In this document: in pieces, positions 9,879 through 22,447 of the stretch
Numbering within the stretch: the stretch's first letter is position 1
Layout: each line of letters opens with the position of its first letter
Origin: Heterotrichella gracilis
Lineage: Eukaryota; Sar; Xanthophyceae; Tribonematales; Xanthonemataceae
Direction: 5' to 3'
DNA: 64,000 nucleotides
Assembly: GCA_032358255.1 (NCBI GenBank)
Contig: JAULBX010001336.1
Span: 90,809-154,808 of the forward strand
Translations under genes and position numbers: made by a program
Notes under the pieces: model-generated
Told to the model about the DNA's origin: nothing
Databases searched by the model: none
The model's input: only the letters and a program-made list of their open reading frames with translations

Positions 9879-12820
9879 ATGTTCAGCTGCTTTAGCTGCT
9901 TCTCGGACCCCAAACCCGCCCCTGCCAAACCCGCTGCACCCGCCACTGCACCCGCCACTGCACCCGCCACTGCCACCGATGCCACGGTGGCGGTGGACAA
10001 CCAGGCGGCGGTGAAGGCGGTGGCAGAGGTAGGCAAAGCAACCCCTGCACCCATCATGTCCACGTTTTTGGTGCACACCTCGATTTGTTCCTAGTGAGTT
10101 TGCAAGCATCCCACGGAGTGGGGGGACCCAGCCTTCCCACCCACACCAAGCGCTGCCAGTTGCACTGCACCCATCGCCTCCACCAGCCACAGCAAGGACT
10201 GCCATTGCAACCACCCTGGCAAGGGGGCCACCGCCCCACAGCTTGTGGCCAGTGCACCATCCTTTGGTATGCCCTAAACCCTATAGGGTCTCCGCCCACG
10301 TGATATAGGGTTTTGCCACGGCACATGCTTGACGTTGAGTCTAGCATATCCCACCGATCAGGTCCTCACGAAAAAACCCCTCCCGCAGGCTGCCGCCAAG
10401 AAGCCCTCAGGGGAGCAGCTCAAGGTGGCCGCACTCACAGGTGGGGGGTGGGGGTGGGGTGTGTTGGCGTTGGGGGGGTTGGGGGGAAGGGGTGCGGAAG
10501 GGCCAATTTAAGCTGTGGTGGTACCGAGTGGTGAGTGGTGGTGTGGGGGTACTCGCCCCCACTATGCCTTGGCCCTGTGGTCGTCCCTCAACCCGCGCCG
10601 CCTCCAGGGTTGGAGGTGCGAAGTTCGGGCTACAATGCCACTGTACCAGTGTAACGCCATGTTGCCAAAGCGTGGGCAAGCTCTGCCCCACGCAATCCCC
10701 TCCCTCTGCTCCGCAACCACACCCGTTTACCCTGCGCTGCTTACTCCCCCTTCCCCAGGCGTGGCCAGCTTCAAGGTCACTGATGACTCGGTGGATGGGC
10801 CCGCAGGCTCGTTCACTGAACCTAAAACCGTGAACGGGGATGCGGAGGCGCCCTCCAACGGGGCGGCGGAGGGCGTGGTGGAAGGGTTGGTGGTGCCGGA
10901 GGTGGGGATGCAGGTGGGTGGTGGGGGTGGGTGAGCGCGTGTGGTGGGGCCTGGTGCAAGTGTGGGTGGGTGGGTGGTGGGTGGGCAGGAAGGCGGATGT
11001 GTTGGGGTTTTGTGGCTGTGCATGGGTGGAGCAGGTGGGTGGTACAATAGGGGCATGAGGGATGGGGAGATGGCCGGGGGGGTTGGGCCCGGCAATGCGT
11101 ACAACAATGACATGCGTGGCCGTTGCAAGCCCCCCGCCATGACAACAGCAATTGCATACGAGTAGGAACCAAACAGTATCCCACAGCCTCGGCCGGGCAT
11201 CGGCCACCACCCATCATCCACTCCTCCATCCCATGCCGCAGGATGCCAAGGTGGATGCACCGGATGCCGATGTCCCCATCCCTCCCCTTGCTCCGCCCCC
11301 TCCCCCCGCCCCCACCATCCCCACTACCCCCATCGACGCCACCCCCTCCGCCCCCCCCCGTGTGCCCTCCCTGGGTGCCAAGATCGCCAAGCTGCCCTCC
11401 CTCATACTGGCCAACCAGGAATCCATGCCGGAGCTGCAAAGGCAGCTGAGCGCCAGGCCAATCAGGGTGAGCCGGGGCAAAACACAAACCCTCAGTTGCT
11501 GACCCTAAACCCTGAACACAGAGCTCTCCAGAAACAGCTCAGCGCCATGCCAATCACGGTGAGCATGGCCAGATCCTAATTAGTTGCACGGCCTTCCAGC
11601 AGGACAGCCAGACCAGCACTCAGCCGTGCACAAGGTCATGCCACCCAACTCTGTCCTGGCATTGCATATACCCATTTCTGAATGCTGCAGTCCTTGGTGG
11701 CCTGGCTGTCCAGACTGCTACTCGCTCGTGCGGCACCTGCTAAAATACCCTGAACCTCACCCACCAACCCTAAAGCCTCATGGTCACACCCTGCGTGGTG
11801 CCGCAGGTCCAGAATGACTCTGACGAGGAGGAGGATGGCGAGTTTGAGTCGCCCACGGCGGCGCTGGCCACAGATGGGCAGGCAACCAAGGTAAGCAAGC
11901 CCATGGGTTCGCATGAGTGCTCACTTGGAATAGCAGCCTGTGGCGTGAGACTGCCACTGCGAGCATGTGGGTAGGTTCAGCGGCAATCCTGAACGGCACT
12001 GCAAAGCACAGGCATTGAAGGGCACTTACTGGCACGCGCCTAGGCGCGCCTGGGGTTTGCTAGCGTTCTTTCACATTGACCACATCTTCAGCCTGGTCCT
12101 TACACCCATGCTCACCCCCACCGTGCCTGCAGGACGCCTCCCCACCCCTCCCCCCCCAGAGCAACGGCGCTGTCCCCACCCACCTGCCCCCCCGCGTGCC
12201 CTCCCTGGGTGCCAAGATCGCCAAGCTGCCCTCGCTCATACTTGCCTCCCAGGAGATGCTGCCGGAGCTCCAGAAGCAGCTGAGCGCCAGGCCAATCAGG
12301 GTGAGCCGGGGCAAACCCCAAACCCTACGTGCAATGCATGTGGGCCACACGTAACCCTACAGTGCACGTGCCAGGCGGGACGTCCATGTGGGGCACACAC
12401 AGCGCGTGGTACCCTAAACCATGCAGCGTAACATGCCGCAGCACGTTTCCGGGCGTTGCACCATGCAAGGCCCTTGATGGCAGCAGGTGTGATGCTGCTC
12501 TGGATGCGGCCCCGCCAACATGTATCCTGGCGGTTGGCATCAGGATCAGGGTGCCTTCCCATACCTGATGCCGAATGTGTCGTTGTGTGCATTGTGTACA
12601 ATGGAGTGTGGTGGCCATTGTTTGCATATGTACTGTCGCTGTACCTGTGGTCATTGCCTGGCTGATTTTGTTCTGCTGGGGCTGCCAGGTACAAAGTGAG
12701 TCTGAGGAATCGGACGATGAGTATGAGTCACCCAAGGCAGGGGTGGCAGAGGCAGCGGTGGCAACAGACTCAGCTGAGGACCAGTCGTTCACATTTGCCA
12801 AGGTAACATCTGCACCCTGA
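9879..12820 (+). CDS. Unrecognised acidic low-complexity protein with duplicated two-exon module
   Basis: Exons 9879-10028, 10389-10440, 10759-10913, 11242-11466, 11807-11890, 12133-12300 and 12689-12820; all phases agree, giving about 321 aa. The N terminus is MFSCFSCFSDPK, cysteine-rich and possibly lipid-modified, followed by Ala/Pro/Thr repeats. Exon 4 ends in a segment (VPSLGAKIAKLPSLILA, then PELQ..LSARPIR) that recurs in exon 6. Exons 5 and 7 both begin VQ, followed by acidic Ser/Glu/Asp and an (F/Y)ESP motif. The gene therefore contains a tandem duplication of an exon pair, including the first bases of the intron (GTGAGCCGGGGCAAA). The last exon may instead splice at 12803 (GTAACA), but reading on to TGA at 12818-12820 is simplest. 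I do not recognise the family; the acidic tail suggests a regulatory or scaffolding protein. Confidence 0.72.
11521..11569 (+). pseudogene. Decayed copy of exon 4 border (third module relic)
   Basis: GAGCTCTCCAGAAACAGCTC onward resembles the end of exon 4 (11431-11475, encoding ELQRQLSARPIR plus donor), including the donor-like GGTGAGC. It sits in the next intron, separated from the real border by GACCCTAAACCCTGAACAC. It lacks a matching acceptor and the upstream half of the module. Confidence 0.75.
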
Positions 12821-12867
12821 CATTTGCAAGGACTGCCCGCCTAGCAGAGCGTGGACATTACACAAAA

Positions 12868-12936
12868 TTGACAATTTACCATCCTTTATGATGTCCAAAT
12901 TACAACATAAAAGATGGTAAATTTAACCATTGTCAA
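12868..12936. repeat. Imperfect inverted repeat (hairpin) after the 9879 gene
   Basis: The left arm 12868-12890 (TTGACAATTTACCATCCTTTATG) pairs with the right arm 12906-12936, with one mismatch, an 8-nt bulge and a 15-nt loop. It is AT-rich compared with its surroundings. It could be a small fold-back element or a 3'-end or processing hairpin. Confidence 0.7.
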
Positions 12937-14452
12937 AGGCGTATGTTGGCGCAGGTGACAACAGCGCTCATATCATGCACGCCCACACACACGTACTCCT
13001 CCTTGCCTGGCTAGCCATGGGTTGTTGCAAGGGACCAGGGGTGGGGGGGGATCTGGTGTGCAGCATGAGTGTGACGGCGGGTGTGTGTGATTTGCAGGTG
13101 GGCTGAGGTGATGGGCAGCCAGAGAGGGGCCAATGGGGCAGATACGTACATGGGGAGGGGGGAATGGGGGGATTCAGCCATGGAAAGGGGGAAATGTGGG
13201 GATTTAGCTATGGGGAGAGGGGGGGAGTGCTTTTGTTGATTATGCATACGCGCAGTGGCTGACCTGCAGCGGGGAGATGCTGGCAGTAGCATACCGCTTC
13301 CGGTACGAGGGGGTGGGTGCCAGGCAGGAGTTGTTGCTTAAAGTCCTGATGTGTCTTTTATATCCATTTGTTATCTTGTGTGTGGCTGCACAGGTGGTGC
13401 TCTTCCCCCGTTTGTGACAGTTGTTCCGGCGAGTTGAAAATTTGCAATATTTTCAGATGTATGCGGGGGGCGGGTGAGGGTTTGCCACCTTGAGATAGGC
13501 GAGTTAGCAGTAGGTGAATTTACCACCCCAACAGGCTTAGGAAGTTTTGTGAACGTTGTTCTTTCAAGCGTTTTTTAGCTGGGTGAGTGGTTGACAGTTG
13601 GTTATAACCCGCTGATGGTGTTTATATTCTTCTTCATGGGTGATGTCCATTTACAGGTTGCATACCCGCCGATTGTATGTGTGCCTTGCAGAGTGAAGGC
13701 TGGCAGGGGCATGTTTCTCATGTGCACTTGCGCGTGATCTTCTTGACCAAGGCGCGGTTGTGTGCTTGTACAACACCTTTTTGTCTGGTAGTACTGCACA
13801 GGGAAGGCGGACCAGGTTGTATGTGCTGCCAATATTGCATCAGCGGGGTTTCATATGGTCTTTGAAGCTATTCACATGGATGCCAATGCAACCAGCAGTA
13901 CCATATTCTCTCTGCTTGTTCCTCAAAAGGTTGGGGTATGGACCGATTTGACGTGTTCTGAGCAGCTGCTGTGGTGGCAAGGCTTGTTGATGCTGTGCAA
14001 CTGTTACAAGGCAGCAACAAGTTGATCAAATGTTTCAGGTTATGTAGGCCAGCTGGCTTGTTGTGGTGGGTAGTGGCGTGAAAACGGCTGTAAGAACTGG
14101 GTGTAAACCATGGATTTTTGAGACCCTTACCTAGGGCTTACGGTTTAGGGTTTTGCCTACCTGGTCGATCGATCTTGCTGCAGCAAGCTAACTTAGCTGC
14201 TTAGTGGGCGATATCCATATAACCACGCCGGCTCAAATGCTTTGCTTGCGCAACCTCTATAACACAGCACTGCTGTCAGCGGCCTTTGTGACACAACCAC
14301 AGCCTTTCGTAAACAGGGCGAACAGGGCGCACTGGTGGATTCCCGCAGCCCTCAACTTCCGTGCAGGGTGCAAAAAAGCTTGTTCGGCTTTTCCTTTGAA
14401 CCTGCAGATTTTCAACCTCGTGTTCCTCCTCCTACTGCGCACGGTGCCCTAG
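12937..14452. other. Intergenic region before the ubiquitin-conjugating enzyme
   Basis: Low-complexity G-rich stretch at 13130-13225 with two copies of a GGGGATTTAGC/GGGGATTCAGCCATGG-like word. A telomere-like word (GGTTTAGGGTTTTG) lies near 14141. No gene is supported. Confidence 0.45.
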
Positions 14453-15576
14453 ATGACCACGCCAGCTATTCTACGGTTGATGTCAGACCTCAGAGCTATC
14501 AAACAGGAGCCCCCAGAAGGAGTGTCCGCGTCTCCCACCTCGGAGGACAATCTGTTTGTGTGGGGTGCGACGATCTTCGGCCCTGATGAAACTCCTTGGG
14601 AGGGCGGTATCTTCTCGCTGAGGTCAGTTACCAACCTGTGTTTTACACGTCGTTGTAGGAGGTGATTGGTGGTGCAGTGGTGGTGCGATGCCATGTAGCC
14701 ATGTGCAGCACAAAGGTGCCACCAGGGCGTTACCCGTGCTTGTTAAATAAGGTGGGCGTATGACCTGTTGTCTTGTCAGCCTTTTCACTTGATACAGAGT
14801 ATGGCGCAGCTTTGTGCGTGTGTACGAGGTCAAAAATCCAACTGTGGAAAGTGGTGCCAGCCTTCTGGTTTGCCATGGGTGCCAGCCTTCTGGGGCCTTT
14901 TGCTAGTATCTCTTGTACAGTGTTGAAACGCTTCACTGTTTGAGGTTGAATTGTGGTTTATGCTCTGTATGTTACGCTACAGTTAGTTTTAGTTGGAATA
15001 CTCTTGTGACATATCTCTGTGATGGGGGTCTAACCCATGGCCCCATTGCCCTAGTTGCCAGTTGTTGTGTGCTGACGCTAGACTGGCTTGTTCCTTGCAT
15101 TCATCCTGAATCTTGTGGTTTGTAGGATCACCTTTGGCGAGCAGTACCCAGAAAAGCCTCCTCGTGTGCGGTTCACGAGCGAAATGTTCCACCCCAATGT
15201 GTACAACGACGGGACGCTATGTATGGATATCATCCAGGACCAGTGGTCTCCCTGCCACAACGTGTGCACGCTGCTGACTTCCATCCAGAGCTTGCTCACT
15301 GACCCAAACTGTGCAAGCCCTGCAAACCCGGAGGCGGCGCAGGTGTACCAAAACCACCGGCCCGACTACAACAGGTAGGCTTGCACTGAAAATACCAACA
15401 GCAGTTGCAGTTACTGTGCGTTGCTTGTACCCAGAGGCCTCTTGGCAGCACTGGATGGTGCTCAATATGTTGGATATGCATATTGCACGGGAGGCGGTCA
15501 ATGGCATTTGCTTGACACTTGACTTCACCTATGCAGGCGGGTGCGAAGGCTTTCACAGAAGAGCGTGGAGTGCTGA
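14453..15576 (+). CDS. RAD6: Ubiquitin-conjugating enzyme E2, RAD6/UBC2 type
   Basis: Exons 14453-14622, 15126-15374 and 15537-15576 (phases 2 and 2) give 152 aa, the same length as plant UBC1/2. It accepts ubiquitin from E1 as a thioester and passes it to substrates with an E3; RAD6 enzymes act in histone H2B ubiquitination, post-replication repair and N-end-rule degradation. The E2 fold is complete: MTTPA.LRLM start, [22 protein letters not shown], the HPN motif at about 79-81, the catalytic Cys at about 89 in [24 protein letters not shown] and the C-terminal YNRRVR helix. The tail is short and lacks the yeast acidic extension. The final exon has only 40 coding bases and was placed from phase and the YNRRVR match. 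Confidence 0.95.
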
Positions 15577-16668
15577 CCTGCTGGAACAACCGCCTTGTTC
15601 TCTTTCCCATTGTACAGTATACGCAAGTGATTTGTTTTGTATCAACAGCTAATGCGGTTCAGTGATGGGCAGTGTTTGCAAGGCAATTTTGCAGACAGGG
15701 CCCCGCTGCTTCTGGGCAGTGTTTTGCACTGTCACACCGTGCATGGAATAATGGAAGCGGTGTTTTTTCCTCTTGGATCAAGATACTGTTATCATCGTTG
15801 TTTGTTTGTTTGTTACTTCTTTCAGTTGCCGTCTCCAGCCTGGAGTCCAGGTGAGAGCAAATTGTTTCGCATAAAGAGAGCGATAACCTTTGTGACTTTC
15901 CATGGAAGCAGTATTACTGCCCGCCACAACTTTCTGCTCCAGTGGGCCAAGGACGGTGTGATTTTCGTGTTTCTATAGCTATTGCATTTGTGCTCTGTGG
16001 AAACTGCCGTTGGAACGCGTTGTCAACCTGGAGAATTGTTGAAAGTGAGTTGGACGACCCAACAGTATAATTATGCCTCCAAACCAGAAACAGCACAACG
16101 CAGTGAGTTCTACCCAGTACCCTATCAATGTACTTCTTTCAAAATGGCAAAAAGGATCAGCAGGATTGTGCTTTTACATAGGTCCTTGTGGACAACTGGC
16201 CTTGCCCGTGGGCTGGCGATGGACCCTGGTTCATTCTATGGGCTCGTGTGGGTCAAGTGAGTGTTGTTGCACACACTTTCCCCTATCCTAGCCAGGAAGT
16301 GCTGAGGCAAAACCTGAGAACCAACTTGCATTCCATCTTTGGCTGGAAACCCTGGTAGGGTTTGCCAAAGACCCTTATCCATACTCCACTGCCATCAGCT
16401 CATGTGACCAGGTTACCCAATGAACAGTCGGACAAGTCTATCCTTCCAAGCAACTGTGAGCAGTCTTCGGGGAATATACACAGGTGCGCACGATGCAAGC
16501 GCTGTGTAGAGTTGATGCGCTTTCTTTCTATTCCCGGGAAGGCTGCTGCGTGTGGCATAAACCTTGCTATCCATCGGTGGCACGGAACCTTCGAGTTGTC
16601 GCAGCTACTGCCGAAACTACATCCCTGCAACATCTGTCGCTTGACGTTCTCTTGAAAACTTGCCCACA
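15577..16668. other. Intergenic region
   Basis: 3' flank of the E2 gene and promoter of the rhodanese gene. No coding region supported. Confidence 0.5.
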
Positions 16669-19173
16669 ATGGCGTCAGCTCAACTCCTCTCCAGCAGCGT
16701 GGTTGCCCCTCGGTCTTCCATCAACGTGTCAGGTATTGCCCTGCTACCTTCAGCAAGATGGCGTTACGAAACTACCCATCATGATTCGCACCCAACCCCG
16801 CCCACCTGGTACTCTGTCCGTGACAGTGTGAACACCACGCTCCTGCAGGTGCTAGGCGGTCCAGTGCCTCCCTCCGTGCCAGTGCGAGGCGCCCCGGTGT
16901 CGCCCGTGTGAGCGTTGTCACCAGGGCCGTGCAGCAAAAAGACCCAACCATGGCACTCAACGCAGCGCAGCAGCGCTGGGAAACTTCGGTGCGCTGCCCA
17001 AAATGCTGAACCTACCCTGGGGTTCATTTGAATCCTGATACTTCTGTTGTATCTGTTGCCAGGGCACAGGAAGCGGTTGTTGGTTTGTTTGGAATGGGCC
17101 GCATCTTTGTCAATAGAGTCAATCTTTCCTGTGCTAGGACATGCCTGGTTGGTGAACCCCTTTGCTGCCGCGGGATTCTAGCCCTCTGCATCTGGTTTTT
17201 AACAAGCTCTTGCTGTTCCTTGCAGATCAGGTCTGGGAAGATAAAGAGCGTGCCTGCCAAGGATGCTGCACAGATGGTGGAGGTCAGTCAGACGGCCACC
17301 CGCATGGATGCACTGTTGTTAGCATCCCACTGTACGCCTGTGAGCAAGGTGCATCCGTTGCTCCCTCCGTGTAATATGTTTACGCTTTGTGGTTGTGCAG
17401 GATGGCTGGACCCTGCTGGACGTGCGGCCACCAAACGAGATTGCAAAGGTGAGGGCAGGAGCCTGGTTGCAAGAACGCTGCTGCACCCCCTTGCTCACAC
17501 TGCCAGGCGCTTGTTCATTTCCTGTAACTGCACCACATTGGGTCGTGTTTGGAACTTTGATATGGCCCGATCCTGTTGCCAGCTGCAGTGGCATAACAGC
17601 CCTTGCGGGAAACAGGGGGAAAAAGTGGTATTCTCCGCACGACACACCCCTTGACCTCCCCTCCCCTGCTGCCCCAGGTCGGTATCACATCCGCTGTGAC
17701 TGTCCCCCTGTTTGTGGTCGATGATGACCCCTCCCCTGCCACGCTGCTCAAGCAGGCCACCGCCTTTGGCATGGGCGGGTGGTGGCTGGGGGGGGCGCAC
17801 ATGAAGCCCAACCAGGAGTTCCTGGGCCAGGTGCAGGCCAAGATCCCTAAGGACGCCAAGGTGGTGGTGGGGTGCCAGAAGGGTTTGAGGTGCGCGGCGG
17901 TGGTGGTGGGGGAGATTGCCTGCTAGGTGGGAGTTGATGGCGAGCAGGCACTTGGCGGTGGCTATTGGTAGATGGGAGTGTTGGTGGCAGGTGCCACCTG
18001 CACGTGATGGCTGCTTCATGAATGGTGGTACACACGGTGTGCTTGGGTTTGACAGTGGATTGTTTTTATGCCAATTGCAAATTCATGTATCTATAAATCA
18101 TTTTTTTTATAATTTTTATAATATACTACCGTAGTACATTGCCGGCTACTCAAGCTCTTGGGGATAGATGCTGGATTCCAGCAAAGCAGGTTTCACAAAT
18201 TGCAGCACCATGCCCGCAATTCCAGCCAAAACCCCAGCACTAAAATGCCACCCATCCACCGCACAGGTCCCTGGCGGCCTGCGAAGGCCTGTCCCGCGCC
18301 GGATACGAGTCCATCGCCTGGGTCAACGGGGGCTTTGACACCGCCAAGGGGGGCGAGTTCAAGACCGACAACGGGAAGGACATACGATTTGCCGGCATTG
18401 GCGGCCTGTCGGAGCTGCTTGGGTGGACCGAGGTGCAGCAAACCGAGGCCGCAGGCTTTGCCGGAGGGTTCCAGAACATCATCAAAGTGGTGCGTGTAGG
18501 GTTTGATCAGGGTTTGGGGACACCTTGGGCGTGGTGCGCACAGGGTTTGCCAAGGGGTCATAGGACATCATCAAGGCATCGGAGGAGGGTTTGGGGTTGG
18601 TGCATGCTGCTGGGACGGTGGTGTAGAGAGGTGGGCAGGATGGGTGTGCGTAATGATGCACCGCCACCCGTTTCATTGCAGATCAAAATTCAATCTCAGG
18701 AATTGTCATACATGTCTCTCTGCTCGTGGCAGATGACATGCATGGCAATGTCCATACTAGGAGCTTGAGCGGCGTTGCATACTCATACCAGGGATCGGGG
18801 ACATTGCTCCAATTGTTGTGGTAGACACGCATGCATCACAATGACAAAGTATATCGTGCCGCATATGTTATGCCTGTGTGGTTGAGGTATTGTTCGCAAT
18901 ATACAGAAAAGCATGCTGCAGTGATCATAAGCGTACGGTATTCTGATTGCCAAACGGTAGTGCCAGAAGTCAAGTGCAGCTTGTGCAAGGCTGCCTGCTG
19001 GTCTCATAGGCTGCTGCATACTCATGAGGCTGCATTGCTGCATGTAAAGCCGCCGCATACTTACCCTTGCTGGCGCCCCTCCCCTCCTGCAGCTGATTGT
19101 GGTGGTCATCCTGGACGGAGCTCTGTTTGCATACGAGATGTTCCAGTCGATGTCAAACGCACCCCCAAAGTAG
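16669..19173 (+). CDS. Plastid rhodanese-like domain protein with C-terminal membrane helix
   Basis: Exons 16669-16732, 16849-16988, 17226-17282, 17401-17448, 17678-17889, 18267-18489 and 19093-19173; phases consistent, 274 aa. The first about 50 residues (MASAQLLSSS, then Ser/Arg/Ala-rich) look like a chloroplast transit peptide. The rhodanese domain shows GWTLLDVRPPNE, an active-site loop CQKGLRS with the Cys at about 169, and AGYESIAWVNGGFD. The last exon encodes a hydrophobic helix (LIVVVILDGALFAYEMFQ). Layout matches plant STR-type thylakoid or envelope rhodaneses such as STR10, whose physiological sulfur or regulatory role is poorly defined. The 603-bp last intron is GT-AG with phase 0. 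A Cys is present in the loop, so sulfurtransferase activity is possible. Confidence 0.88.
18563..18576 (+). repeat. Weak echo of rhodanese exon 6 end
   Basis: GACATCATCAAGGC resembles AACATCATCAAAGTG at the exon 6 border (18475-18489). GGGTTTG repeats lie between them. Short, so this could be chance; listed because it fits the pattern seen in other genes. Confidence 0.3.
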
Positions 19174-21201
19174 AGCCGGGCAGGGCAGGGCCTGGCGCGG
19201 CAGCGAGGGTGGAGCCTGGCCCGACCAAGGTCTGGCCTGAAGGTGTGCCCCAGGAGGGTAGGGCCTGGCGCGGCAGCGTCGGCATCTGTTTATGCTGTTT
19301 AGCGCTAGGGCATGGGAGCGGCACAGCCTTCCAGGCAGCCCGTCTCAAGGCGCTGCAGGCAAGGGGAGCTTGGGGGACTAGGTGCGCAGCAGGGGGTGGG
19401 GGGCATGGGCGGCGCGTGGGCCTACCACTGCTTCTTGCCAAGGCACAGGAGGGCTTGGTTAGCACCACGGTCTGAGGGCTGGAGGCGCAAGACGATGAAT
19501 GCACCAGGGCCGCGGGCGCAGTGCGGGTGATATTACTGGGGCAAAGTGCATTGCGGGTGGATTGCCCTGGGCCAAGAGCTGTACCAATTTGTTCCAGGGC
19601 AGGCAGAGTGTGTGTTTGTATGGTGAATTTAAGCCACGTTGGGTGGGAGCAACTGGGCCGTGTGGGGATCATGTGGTCCATAGAGTGGAACAGATGCAGG
19701 GTAATGGTGGATGGCTGACTTGACACCATTGGCAGCTTGCCTGCCAAATTTTTATGCGAAGAGTATTTTTACTGTGATTTGTTGATGGTGGTTGCGTTCT
19801 GTAGCCGCACAACAGCCTGTACGCGGCGTGGCTAGTTTTGGATGCCATTGGGCCAGGAAAGTGCCGATGCCTTGCTCCATTGTACGCAAATGCCCTGTTT
19901 AATTTAGTGTTTTACCTTCATCAAAAGTTGAAGATGCAAGCCTTACTATTCACCCAACTTCACGATCATTGGCATGTTGTTGTCTTACGAGCCGCTGCAG
20001 TGGCTGACCTGTTAACAATGCCACATGTACCAGCTGGCAATGCATGGCCATTTTGTGAAGGTGATTACCTGGCAGTGCGTATGCCAGCACTTGATTTGAC
20101 CTTGCTGGATCCCAGTCTGAAACTCTCAACATTCTTAGATTGTAACACCATACATATATGCCACTGAGTGGCATGGGCCATGCAGACCTGGGCCATCCCA
20201 CTCACCGCTGATGGTGTCAATGACACAGAGTTACAATCTTCTATCGCAATCTTACAAACCTGCTAATAGCATAGTATGCTGGCAGCTCTGCTTCATCCCG
20301 CATTAGCAGCTGCTGGAAAGTGACATACAATACTTGGAGGGAGAGATGCCCGACGACGCTGGCAGCAAGTGACTGCCCCTGAAATTCCAGAAGTCCCTGG
20401 ACACTCCGGTAGTACCTAAAGATTCTGATCAATGTCTTGATATCTATCTATCATGCTTTAGTTGCCTACAGATTTGCCAAATGGCTGTAAGTGAAGAAAA
20501 TAACTAGCCATCAAACTCTGTAAACTGGACAAACTAGGGGGAAATAGTGGAGTAGTGCGTCCTACTGAAGCATTTTTTGCGGTTGCTAGCAAGCTTACTT
20601 GAGGGCCAACTAAGAAGTTGACCCTTACTATCATCTCCATCACCATAATCGATGTGGAGAATGTCAAGGAAAATGGCAGCCGATATGCGCAAACCGCAGG
20701 CTAACAAGGTAGTATGCTAAAAAAGCAATTCTACTGGCTACACATGGTGTGAAGAACTTGAGCGAAAGGAAGCAAATGCAGGCTTGAAACGTTGTTGACC
20801 AACAGTTTTCATTGAATGGCAGTACACAGGTGTGTCACAGGGTACACATGGGCAGTGGGCATGCCCTGTAGGCAAGCCCATATCGGCGCCAACCCCCTAA
20901 ATTTACTTGTATCAGTAACCAGCACACAGAGAGCTGTTGATGACATGTCTGGGACTGACTGGCATAAAATATGGCATGTAACCTAGGCTCTTGGCAATGG
21001 GCCACGCCAGGCGAGGTTCCACCTCTGAACATCTATTGCAATATAGTCTGAGCAGTTGAGCGCGAAAACAACAAATGCCTAGGTCTGATCAAGTACGAAA
21101 ACATTGCCATAGTTATGCTGCATTTTGTAGACAGGAGGCTCGCACTACATTAAACACTGTGCCCACCTCCAACCACCCTCCAAGCAGGAGAGGTGGCCTG
21201 C
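19174..21201. other. Convergent intergenic region
   Basis: Between the rhodanese (+) and the membrane protein gene (-). 19180-19285 contains imperfect GGGCCTGGCGCGGCAGCG direct repeats. The rest is AT-richer with no supported coding segment. Confidence 0.5.
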
Positions 21202-22447
21202 CTATGCAGGCTTTGGCGCCCTTGCCAGCTGCGCCACCAGCAGCACCATGGCCAGCGAGGCGCCCCTGCGCCACAGCTTGGCCTCATCGTGCGACTGCCG
21301 CAGCGCCAGGCGGATGTCGTCAATCTCCTTGCGCAGCGTCACGCCGACGCCATCGGGCGCCGCTGTGGCCTCAGCAGCGCTCGGCAGCATGACCGCGGCG
21401 GGCAGGCTGGGCAGCACTGGTGCCACTGCAGCTGGCTGGGGGTGTAGGAGCGCCTTCTTGGCACTGCGAGGCTTCTCCAGCCCTGTCGCGCGGTGCACCC
21501 AGCCCAGTCCAGCCCCGATGACCGCAACCCCCAGCACCGTTGTCACTCCCCACAGCCACCAGCCCAGGCCAAACCCCGCGTCGGTCATCAGCTCCTGGAG
21601 CAGGAGTAGCGTGGGGTCGTCCAGCACGTCCAAACCCTGTACAAAAAGGGACCATGGTCAGCCACAACCCAAAGGGTTTAAGTAAATAAAAAAACGTGCA
21701 TGGCGCATGGCCAGTAACTATCCGAGGGGCAAATTTCATAGCTGTGAAGGGCGCACAACGGATCGAGTGCACATAGCCACAGTGAACCGTATTACACAGG
21801 GGGCACTGTGCCACCCAAGTCACTTGTGTTGGCAAGCCAAGACGGTACTGACATTGGAAATGCAAAGATGCAGGAACCCTAAACTTTAAACCCTTACCTT
21901 TGGGGGCTCGTCCCGGGTGGCATGGAGAGGGGCGGGGTTTGCTGGGGGGGGTGGGTTTCCAGAGTCGTTGCTGGGGGGCAGAGGTTGCTTTTGGGAGGGT
22001 TGGTTGAAGCGCTGTGAGGGTGGTGCTGCCACTGCCACTGCCTTGGTTGACTGGGAAGAGCGGTGGCCAGCCTGAGACTGTGGGCTGTTGCCAGCGGGTG
22101 GGAAGGGGGGGTTGTAGGACACTGAGCAGCGAGCACACCTCCCCTGCATAGGTGACCTGGCAGGCTGCCTTGCTGGGTGCACCTGCGAGGGGGACAATGC
22201 AAGGAGTTAGTAAGCATGAGCTGAAATATACTACCAGTGCAGGAAGTTGAATGAGAAGCTGGAATATGGTAGACGGAGGATCTCAATCAATCATCCTTTA
22301 TTACTCATCTAGGTGAGCGATGCCATCTGAAGACGAGTATGATTGCACAGCAGCTCTGTTCTGTTACTAGCCTGTGCAGCTTACCTTGGGTGTATCAAGG
22401 CCAGCAAGGGTCGGCTGGTGCGCCAGGGACATTGTTGAGTGCTTCAT
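21202..22447 (-). CDS. Unrecognised single-pass membrane protein
   Basis: Exons on the minus strand 22447-22385, 22182-21898 and 21636-21202, all phase 0, 260 aa. The middle exon is Pro/Ser/Gln-rich with one CxxC (CARC). The last exon has a DVLDDPTLLLLQELM segment, a strongly hydrophobic helix (WWLWGVTTVL then GVAVIGAGLGWV), and a basic patch (EKPRSAKKAL). Towards the C terminus come a charged amphipathic segment (RKEIDDIRLALRQSHDEAKL) and a second short hydrophobic stretch. The layout of Pro-rich arm, membrane helix and coiled-coil-like tail recalls peroxin-14-like or envelope proteins, but no diagnostic motif was found, so no function is assigned. The frame upstream of the chosen ATG stays open to 22633, so a longer N terminus is possible. 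Confidence 0.6.

Noticed and set aside
12803-13300. Extra 3' exon for the 9879 gene near 13258
   Set aside because: An acceptor-like CGCGCAG exists, but the donor at 12803 (GTAACA) is weak and the in-frame stop at 12818 is immediate.
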